This document shows positions 60,170 through 64,000 of a stretch of DNA of 64,000 nucleotides, one piece after another (position 1 is the stretch's first letter; every line of letters starts with the position of its first letter). This stretch comes from Streptomyces sp. NBC_01016 (GTDB lineage Bacteria > Actinomycetota > Actinomycetes > Streptomycetales > Streptomycetaceae). The stretch lies in NCBI RefSeq assembly GCF_026341035.1, contig NZ_JAPEOQ010000001.1:5022001-5086000 (forward strand), given 5' to 3'. Position numbers and translations under genes: made by a program. The notes under the pieces were generated by a model, which saw only the letters and a program-made list of their open reading frames with translations, searched no databases and had not been told where the DNA came from.

Positions 60170-60945
60170 GCGATGCCAGCGTCCAGAGCGTCCAGGACTT
60201 CGCGGGCCTGAAGGCCCTCGTCACGGGCGGCGCCTCCGGCATCGGCCGGGCCACCGCCGAGCTGCTCGCCGCGCGCGGCGCCGACGTCGCGGTGCTCGAC
60301 CGCGACATCACCGACGTGGAGAAGCCGCTGCGCGGATACGCCGCCGATGTCACCGACGACGCCGCGGTGCGGGCCGCCGTGGCCGCGGCGGCCCGCGACC
60401 TCGGCGGGCTCGACGTACTCGTCAACAACGCGGGCATCGGCGCCCAGGGCACCGTCGCCGACAACGACGACGCCGAATGGCACCGGGTCCTCGACGTCAA
60501 CGTCATCGGGATGGTCCGCGTCGCCCGGGCCGCGCTCCCCAAGCTGCGGGACTCCGAGCACGCGGCGATCGTCAACACCTGCTCCATCGCCGCCACGGCG
60601 GGGCTCCCGCAGCGGGCCCTGTACGCGGCGTCCAAGGGCGCGGTCCTCTCCCTCACGCTCGCCATGGCCGCCGACCACATACGCGAGGGCATCCGCGCCA
60701 ACTGCGTCAACCCCGGCACCGCCGACACCCCCTGGGTCGGCCGACTCCTCGACAAGGCGGACGACCCGGCCGCCGAACGCGCCGCCCTCGAAGCCCGCCA
60801 GCCCACCGGGCGCCTGGTCTCCGCCGCCGAAGTCGCGGGCGCCATCGCCCACTTGGCGAGCCCCCTGTCCGGCGCGACGACCGGCACGTCCGTCGCCGTG
60901 GACGGCGGCATGCAGGGGCTGCGCCTTCGCCCCGTGGAACAGTGA
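60166..60945 (+). CDS. SDR dehydrogenase of the L-fucose pathway
   Basis: 259-residue classical SDR. TGGASGIGRATAELL, NNAGIGAQG, CSIAATAG and YAASKGAVLS (YxxxK) are complete, and the C-terminus is SVAVDGGMQGL. By analogy with the non-phosphorylative L-fucose route of Xanthomonas it should oxidise 2-keto-3-deoxy-L-fuconate to the 2,4-diketo acid; L-fucose 1-dehydrogenase is the other possibility. Coupled to fucD by ATGA and followed directly by an aldo/keto reductase. Confidence 0.9.
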   Translation: MSDASVQSVQDFAGLKALVTGGASGIGRATAELLAARGADVAVLDRDITDVEKPLRGYAADVTDDAAVRAAVAAAARDLGGLDVLVNNAGIGAQGTVADNDDAEWHRVLDVNVIGMVRVARAALPKLRDSEHAAIVNTCSIAATAGLPQRALYAASKGAVLSLTLAMAADHIREGIRANCVNPGTADTPWVGRLLDKADDPAAERAALEARQPTGRLVSAAEVAGAIAHLASPLSGATTGTSVAVDGGMQGLRLRPVEQ

Positions 60946-60950
60946 TCCGC

Positions 60951-61958
60951 ATGCGCACCAGCACACTCGGCCGCGGCGAAGTCCCGGTCACCGCACTCGG
61001 CTTCGGCGGCGCGGGCATCGGCAACCTCTACACGCCCGTCCGCGACGAAGAGGCGTACCTCGCCCTGGACGCGGCCTGGGACGCGGGCCTGCGCTACTTC
61101 GACACGGCGCCGCACTACGGCCTCGGCCTGTCCGAGCGCCGGATCGGCGAGTTTCTGCGCACCCGGCCCACGGGTTCGTACACCTTGTCCACCAAGGTCG
61201 GCCGCCTGCTCGAACGGTCCGCGAACGGGGAGGCCGTGGGCGACGACAGTGCACACGGCTTCGCGGTGCCCGCCACCGCGCGCCGGGTGTGGGACTTCAG
61301 CGCTGCCGGGGTGCGCCGCTCCATCGAGGAGAGCCTCGGCCGCCTCGGGCTCGACCGCATCGACGTCGCCTACATCCACGACCCCGACGACCACGCGAAG
61401 GAGGCGTTCGGCGAGGCCTACCCGGAGCTGGAGCGGCTGCGCGGCGAAGGGCTCATCGGCGCCATCGGTGCGGGCATGAACCAGTCCGCGATGCTGTCCC
61501 GTTTCGTCCGCGAAACCGATGTCGACGTGGTGCTGTGCGCCGGCCGCTACTCGCTCCTCGACCAGCGCGCCCTGAAGCTGCTGCTGCCCACCGCCGCCGA
61601 ACGCGGCGTCTCCGTCGTCGTCGGCGGCGTCTTCAACTCCGGACTGCTCGCCGACCCCAAGCAGGGCGGCACCTTCGACTACGCCCTGGCCTCGCCCCAG
61701 GTCCTCCGCCGCGCGAGGCGGTTCAAGGACCTCGCCGAGCGCCACGGCACGACCCTGCGCGCCGCCGCGCTCGCCTTCCCGTTCGGTCACCCGGGCGTCA
61801 CGAGCGTGCTCGTCGGCACCCGCTCGGCCGCCGAAGTCGCCGACACGGCACAGCAGTTCACCACCCCGGTGCCCGCCGCGTTCTGGCAGGAGGCCCGCGA
61901 CCGGCACCTCCTCCCGGCCGACGTGCCCGTACCTTCGGAACAGGAGCCGCACACGTGA
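60951..61958 (+). CDS. Aldo/keto reductase, L-fucose 1-dehydrogenase-like
   Basis: 335-residue AKR of the D-threo-aldose/L-fucose dehydrogenase group. FDTAPHYGLGLSERRIGEFL has the catalytic Asp and Tyr, STKVGRLL the Lys, and YIHDPDDH the His. It likely oxidises L-fucose (or D-arabinose) to the 1,5-lactone with NAD(P)+. The ATG at 60951 starts the domain; a GTG at 60942 overlapping the previous stop is in frame. The next gene overlaps by GTGA. Confidence 0.92.
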   Translation: MRTSTLGRGEVPVTALGFGGAGIGNLYTPVRDEEAYLALDAAWDAGLRYFDTAPHYGLGLSERRIGEFLRTRPTGSYTLSTKVGRLLERSANGEAVGDDSAHGFAVPATARRVWDFSAAGVRRSIEESLGRLGLDRIDVAYIHDPDDHAKEAFGEAYPELERLRGEGLIGAIGAGMNQSAMLSRFVRETDVDVVLCAGRYSLLDQRALKLLLPTAAERGVSVVVGGVFNSGLLADPKQGGTFDYALASPQVLRRARRFKDLAERHGTTLRAAALAFPFGHPGVTSVLVGTRSAAEVADTAQQFTTPVPAAFWQEARDRHLLPADVPVPSEQEPHT

Positions 61959-62269
61959 GAGTCGCCCTGCACACCAAGGTCCGCGCCGACCTGATCGACG
62001 AGTACGAGGCCGCCCACCGGGAGGTGCCTGAGGAACTCGTCGCCGCGATCCGGGCGGCGGGCGCCCGGAAGTGGACGATCTGGCGCAGCGGCACCGACCT
62101 GTTCCACGTCATCGAGTGCGAGGACTACGCCCGCATGCTCGCCGAACTCGACAAGCTGCCGGTGAACATCGCCTGGCAGGCCCGCATGGACGAACTCCTC
62201 GACGTCGCCCACGACTACTCCGCCGAAGGCGCCGACGCCGGACTGCCCGTCGCATGGGAGCTGCCGTGA
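61955..62269 (+). CDS. L-rhamnose/L-fucose mutarotase family protein
   Basis: 104-residue RhaM-type (COG3254) mutarotase, which speeds alpha/beta anomer exchange of 6-deoxy sugars. KVRADLIDEYEAAHREVPEEL and KWTIWRSGTDLFHVIECEDY are the family core, with the catalytic-type histidines. GTGA overlaps on both sides place it firmly in the operon, where it would feed the correct anomer to the dehydrogenase. Confidence 0.9.
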   Translation: MRVALHTKVRADLIDEYEAAHREVPEELVAAIRAAGARKWTIWRSGTDLFHVIECEDYARMLAELDKLPVNIAWQARMDELLDVAHDYSAEGADAGLPVAWELP

Positions 62270-63129
62270 CACCCGGAACAGTCGACGCGCACCACCACGT
62301 CTGGGACCTCTCCGTACGCGACCAGGACTGGATCACCGGACCCGAACTCGCGCCGATACGCCGCACGTTCACCCTCGACAACCTGGCCCCCGACCTGCGG
62401 GCGGCCGGTGTCGACGCCACCGTGCTCGTACAGACGGTCAGCGTCGCCGAGGAGACGCCCGAGTTCCTGGCGCTCGCCGAGCGCAGCGACCTCGTCGCGG
62501 GGGTCGTCGGCTGGACCGATCTGACCCGGCCCGACGTCGGCGACACCCTGGAGCGGCTGCGGGAGCTGCCGGGCGGGCGGCACCTGGTGGGCATCCGGCA
62601 CCAGGTGCAGGGCGAGCCCGACCCCGAGTGGCTGCTCCGCTCCGAAGTGCGGCGCGGGCTAGCCGCCGTCGCGGACGCCGGGCTCGTCTACGACCTGCTG
62701 GTCCTGCCGCACCAGCTGCCGGCCTGCGTGAAGGCCGCCGCCGAACACCCCGAACTCACCTTTGTGCTCGACCACTTGGGCAAGCCGCCGATCGCATCGG
62801 GGGAGCTCGACCCCTGGCGGGGCGACGTGCGCGCGCTCGCCGCGCTCCCCAACACCGTCTGCAAGCTCTCCGGCATGGTCACCGAGGCCGACTGGGCGGG
62901 CTGGACCGTCGACGATCTGCGGCCGTACGCGGACACGGTCATCGACGCCTTCGGCCCCGCCCGCGTGATGTTCGGCTCCGACTGGCCGGTGTGCACGCTC
63001 GCGGCCACCTATCAACAAGTCGTCGACATATCACGGGAGTTGGTGGGCGGAGCGGACCCGCACATCTTCGGGGACACCGCCCGCCGCGTCTACCTCAGCC
63101 GGGTCGGCGGCAGGAACTCCCGTACGTAG
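62266..63129 (+). CDS. Amidohydrolase_2 family L-fuconolactonase
   Basis: 287-residue metal-dependent hydrolase. VDAHHHVWDL gives the HxH metal motif, HQVQGEPDPEWLL the substrate region, FVLDHLGKPPI the third His, and MFGSDWPVCTL the catalytic Asp. This set is typical of lactonases acting on L-fucono- or L-rhamnono-lactone. It is the last gene of the operon and its 3' end overlaps the convergent lipase-maturation-like gene by 40 bases. Confidence 0.92.
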   Translation: MTPGTVDAHHHVWDLSVRDQDWITGPELAPIRRTFTLDNLAPDLRAAGVDATVLVQTVSVAEETPEFLALAERSDLVAGVVGWTDLTRPDVGDTLERLRELPGGRHLVGIRHQVQGEPDPEWLLRSEVRRGLAAVADAGLVYDLLVLPHQLPACVKAAAEHPELTFVLDHLGKPPIASGELDPWRGDVRALAALPNTVCKLSGMVTEADWAGWTVDDLRPYADTVIDAFGPARVMFGSDWPVCTLAATYQQVVDISRELVGGADPHIFGDTARRVYLSRVGGRNSRT

Positions 63130-64000
63130 GTCCGCTCCCACCACGCCCCCGTCTCCCGCAGCTCCCGCCACGACGTGAAGCGGTAGCGGTACACGCGCGC
63201 CCGGATGTGCACGGGCGGCGCGTCGGCGGGGAAGGGGGAGTGGCGCAGCAGTCGCAGCGTGTCCCGGTCGCCCTCCAGGAGTCGCTCGACCAGGCCCTGG
63301 AACCAGGATCTGGCGTACGCGGGCGACAGCGCGGCGAACCACATCATCCAGTCGAGCCGCAGATGGTACGGCGCGAACTGGCGCGGCAGCCGGCGCGGAT
63401 CGCCCGGCTTCCCCTTGAACTCATAGGCCAGCCAGCCCGATTCGGGGCGCGGCACCTCCTCCGCCGTGCCCTCGATCACGATCTCCTGCCGGACCCGCCC
63501 GACCGAGCCGAACGCCCCGTACGTGTTGACCAGGTGCAGGGAGTCGTAGGAGCGGTTCATGGACTGGCGGCGCGAGAGCAGATTGCGCACCGGCCGGTAG
63601 CTGAGCGCCGCCACCCCCGCCGTGAGGGCGATGACCACGATCTCGTACCAGAGCGGCGCCTCGGGGAGCGCGGGCGGTGTGTGCAGCGCGGACAGGTCGA
63701 GCGCGGAGGCCGCCAGGGCGATCGCGAGCCAGTTCAGCCACGCGAAGTTGCCCGAGGCGACCAGCCACAGCTGAGTGACGATCATCAGGGCCGCCGCCCA
63801 GGTGGCGACCGGCTGCGGCGTGAAGAGGAGAAAGGGGACCGCCAGCTGGGTGACATGGTTGGCCGCGACCTCCACCCGGTGCAGCGGGCGCGGCAGGTGG
63901 TGGAAGAACCAGCTCAGCGGGTTCGGCATCGGCTGCGTCTCGTGGTGGAAGTCGAGGCAGGTCAGCTTCCGCCAGCACGCGTCGCCCCGAATCTTGATCA
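63090..64000 (-). CDS. Lipase-maturation-factor-like membrane protein, N-terminus beyond window
   Basis: 303 codons of a larger protein are visible; the frame is open to the right edge, so the start lies outside. CLDFHHETQPMPNPLSWFFH and the HRVEVAANHVTQLAVPFLLF region, then QFAPYHLRLDWMMWFAALS, are characteristic of the LMF1 family, a polytopic membrane group that helps fold lipases in animals; the bacterial role is not established. At least four hydrophobic segments are visible, followed by a soluble C-terminal domain ending VREFLPPTRLR. Confidence 0.88.
   Translation of the reverse strand, partial: IKIRGDACWRKLTCLDFHHETQPMPNPLSWFFHHLPRPLHRVEVAANHVTQLAVPFLLFTPQPVATWAAALMIVTQLWLVASGNFAWLNWLAIALAASALDLSALHTPPALPEAPLWYEIVVIALTAGVAALSYRPVRNLLSRRQSMNRSYDSLHLVNTYGAFGSVGRVRQEIVIEGTAEEVPRPESGWLAYEFKGKPGDPRRLPRQFAPYHLRLDWMMWFAALSPAYARSWFQGLVERLLEGDRDTLRLLRHSPFPADAPPVHIRARVYRYRFTSWRELRETGAWWERTYVREFLPPTRLR

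Noticed and set aside
1..64000. tRNA, rRNA, insertion sequence or phage features
   Set aside because: No cloverleaf-like gene, transposase, integrase or phage structural protein was recognised on either strand by reading.

Overview
The window is about 70% GC or more, starts many genes with GTG, packs them closely with ATGA/GTGA overlaps, and encodes Rpf-type resuscitation factors, GlgM/GlgC, SARP regulators and DUF385-type F420 enzymes. All of this points to a Streptomyces (or close relative) chromosome, probably the accessory-rich part of it. No rRNA, tRNA, CRISPR array, insertion sequence or phage gene was seen. Both edges cut a gene.

Region 1 (1-10.4 kb) is catabolic and regulatory. It holds a cut FAD aromatic monooxygenase with a divergent IclR regulator, then a gntR-DUF3500-MFS operon facing a fumarylacetoacetate-hydrolase-family gene across a palindromic operator. 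A Tat lipoprotein glycosidase-like gene, an MHS transporter with a half-size MFS-like partner, and a LysR regulator follow. Region 2 (10.5-18.5 kb) is a compact nonribosomal-peptide locus. A SagB-type flavin oxidase, a PLP aminotransferase, a single Cy-A-PCP NRPS module and a type II thioesterase overlap or abut, followed by a GNAT, an Asp/Glu-racemase-family protein and a DUF385 F420 enzyme. No loading module is visible, so the donor substrate must come from elsewhere; this is the best candidate for an undescribed system.

Region 3 (18.5-34.4 kb) mixes housekeeping and regulation: TetR/esterase with a 12-bp periodic repeat array, a P5CR-like oxidoreductase, 6-phosphogluconate dehydrogenase, a CE7 esterase, an Rpf-LysM-M23 cell-wall enzyme, a DMT transporter, glgM-glgC, and an AfsR-like SARP beside a DrrAB-type exporter. 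The exporter's upstream region has an exact 11-bp tandem repeat of the kind SARPs bind. Region 4 (34.6-42.2 kb) encodes three exported glycoside hydrolases (GH2, GH127-type, GH92). An identical 12-bp LacI-type palindrome lies inside the GH2 gene and directly before the GH92 gene.

Region 5 (42.3-54.1 kb) holds a WS/DGAT acyltransferase, an unusual zinc-ribbon SDR, a second SDR, an HD hydrolase, a DsbA/CcdA-like thiol-redox pair, a conserved-looking 58-residue protein, a YtcJ-like amidohydrolase with an APC permease and TetR, and an eroded hydrolase gene fragment next to a dispersed GC-rich repeat. Region 6 (54.1-63.1 kb) is a non-phosphorylative L-fucose (or related 6-deoxy-sugar) operon under a GntR/FadR regulator: ABC importer, fuconate dehydratase, SDR, aldo/keto reductase, mutarotase and lactonase. 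The expected last hydrolase is absent from the operon. The window ends in a lipase-maturation-factor-like gene.
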